The notes beneath the pieces were generated by a model that saw nothing but the letters and a program-made list of their open reading frames with translations, did no database searches and was not told the origin of the DNA. Both the position numbers and the translations under genes were made by a program. A stretch of 6,688 nucleotides of DNA from Actinomycetes bacterium (GTDB taxonomy: Bacteria; Actinomycetota; Acidimicrobiia; Acidimicrobiales; Acidimicrobiaceae). The stretch is taken from positions 1 to 6,688 of the forward strand of contig JAKAPB010000110.1 in NCBI GenBank assembly GCA_021823045.1, in the 5' to 3' direction. Below are positions 5,566-6,688 of this stretch, in pieces. The first letter of the stretch is position 1. Each line of letters begins with the position of its first letter.

Positions 5566-6688
5566 TCAACCCTCGAATGTACTGCGGAGCTGGCCCAGTC
5601 CTACGAACCCGAGTCCGAGGGCCTTCATGTGGAAGGCCTTCAAATCAAACGAGCTCCCTTTTGAGCGTTCCGCAGCGTAACGGGCTTCTCGCCAGACTCG
5701 ATGTCCCAACTTGTATGATGTGGCTTGGGCTGGAACTCCAAGGTATCTGTTAATCTCACTAACCATGAACTCACGAGACAGTCCGGTGACTTCGACCATG
5801 AAATCCACGGCCAACTCAGGAGTCCACCTCTCACCTGAGAATGCTCCCCACCCGCTCGGTATCTCATACCCATGATGTAGTCCGATATCGACGACTACCC
5901 GGGCCGATCTGAAGGCCTGAGAAGAGAACATACCCAGTCTGAACGCCGGTCCCAGAAAAAGGCCGAGCTCATCCATCAAGGTCTCCGCATAGAGTGCCCA
6001 TCCCTCGCTCAACCCTGACGTCTGGCCGAGCACGCGCTGGAACGCGTTCAGCTTGTTGCCCAGATATGTGATTAGACCGAGCTGAAGGTGGTGTCCCGGC
6101 ACCGCCTCATGGTAGACGACGGTCATTTCGTTCCACAGTGGAAAGTTAAGCCTCCCCCTTGTCGGATACCAGGTACGGCCTGGACGGGAAAGATCGGACG
6201 AGGGCCTTGTGTAGTACATGGCGGCCGCGCCTCCGGGTGGAGCGAGCATCGCCTCACATCTCCGTATCCCTTCAGGTATGTCGAAGTGACTCTGAGAAAG
6301 TTTAGCCATGGCCTCATCGATGACAGTCTGATTCCAGCTGAGGAACTTGTCCTCACCACCGATCGTCAACTTCTCATCGTTGTCCAGCCGTCTGAAGACA
6401 TCCTGGAGCGGAGTCCCGGGAGCTATCTCGGCTGCTATCTGGTCCATCTCCTTTTGGGTAAGTCTCAGCTCTTCCCAACCCCACTCGTAGGTATCCTTGG
6501 GACCGAACTCCATTCCATTGAACTGTCTACAACGAAGCAGCCATTCCACTTCGCCAACACCATCCCGATCTGGGGCATACGGCAGATACTCATCCTTGAG
6601 GTAGTTTGCAAATCTCAGGAGCGCCGACGCTGCATCCGCTGAAACGGCCTTCCCAGATGGACTCGACCCGGACATCAATCGTCCAAAG
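5566..6688 (-). CDS. DUF885-family metallopeptidase-like protein, N-terminus beyond window
   Basis: The frame is open to the window edge, so the gene is cut. About 373 codons are present against roughly 550-600 for the family, and the N-terminal third is missing; the in-window TTG at 6676-6678 and ATG at 6673-6675 are unlikely to be true starts. Counting from that TTG, the zinc-site motif HEAVPGHHLQ is at 190-199 (metal ligands H190 and H196, catalytic E191). GLSEGWALYAE follows at 222-232 with E225 as probable third ligand, and the conserved QATSYKLG is at 318-325. Other family marks are TYEWGWEE (63-70), HFDIPE (131-136), APPGGAAAMYYTRPS (146-160) and RTWYPT (168-173). The fold belongs to the thermolysin-like 'gluzincin' relatives and probably acts as an intracellular peptidase; its substrates are generally unknown. 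It converges on the gene-poor tract and has no linked partner in view. Confidence 0.9.
   Translation of the reverse strand, partial: FGRLMSGSSPSGKAVSADAASALLRFANYLKDEYLPYAPDRDGVGEVEWLLRCRQFNGMEFGPKDTYEWGWEELRLTQKEMDQIAAEIAPGTPLQDVFRRLDNDEKLTIGGEDKFLSWNQTVIDEAMAKLSQSHFDIPEGIRRCEAMLAPPGGAAAMYYTRPSSDLSRPGRTWYPTRGRLNFPLWNEMTVVYHEAVPGHHLQLGLITYLGNKLNAFQRVLGQTSGLSEGWALYAETLMDELGLFLGPAFRLGMFSSQAFRSARVVVDIGLHHGYEIPSGWGAFSGERWTPELAVDFMVEVTGLSREFMVSEINRYLGVPAQATSYKLGHRVWREARYAAERSKGSSFDLKAFHMKALGLGFVGLGQLRSTFEG

Noticed and set aside
6088..6642. Plus-strand frame of 184 codons opposite the peptidase gene
   Set aside because: It is the antisense shadow of a clearly recognisable DUF885 coding sequence and has no domain of its own.

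Overview
The window looks like a chromosomal piece of a moderate-GC actinobacterium, possibly of the Acidimicrobiia. The placement rests on family knowledge: a tandem pair of actinobacterial-type ArsA/GET3-like ATPases, a stand-alone receiver-domain protein of the type seen in actinobacteria, and a DUF885 metallopeptidase. No rRNA or other decisive taxonomic marker is present, so the class is an inference.

Layout from left to right. Positions 1-1300 carry no intact gene. They hold the orphan C-terminal end of a short-chain dehydrogenase (59-325, +), a tract with extreme G-over-C strand bias (about 360-600), and, on the minus strand, a stop- and frameshift-ridden remnant of what looks like a beta-rich, Ser/Thr-rich surface protein (716-1256). 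From 1311 to 1542 two short overlapping plus-strand frames precede the first solid gene. The core of the window, 1533-4239, is compact and all on the plus strand: ArsA-like ATPase A, ArsA-like ATPase B (24-bp gap), an atypical receiver protein (51-bp gap), then tRNA-Pro(CGG). Downstream of the tRNA, 4240-5565 is again gene-poor, with broken minus-strand coding-like fragments and one plus-strand frame carrying a short motif that loosely recalls a tyrosine recombinase. The right end (5566-6688, -) is the C-terminal two thirds of a DUF885 HExxxGH metallopeptidase whose N-terminus lies beyond the window.

Functionally, the two ATPases probably form a heterodimer or functional pair, because each keeps nucleotide-site features the other lacks: A has the signature lysine, B has the switch I DPARR motif. 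The receiver protein may be co-transcribed with them and lacks several residues of the phospho-relay active site, so it may be a constitutive adaptor. The compact, intact core between two decayed tracts suggests selection on ATPase pair, receiver and tRNA while the flanks erode or receive foreign DNA. I find no CRISPR array, no complete insertion sequence, and no complete defence or phage system.
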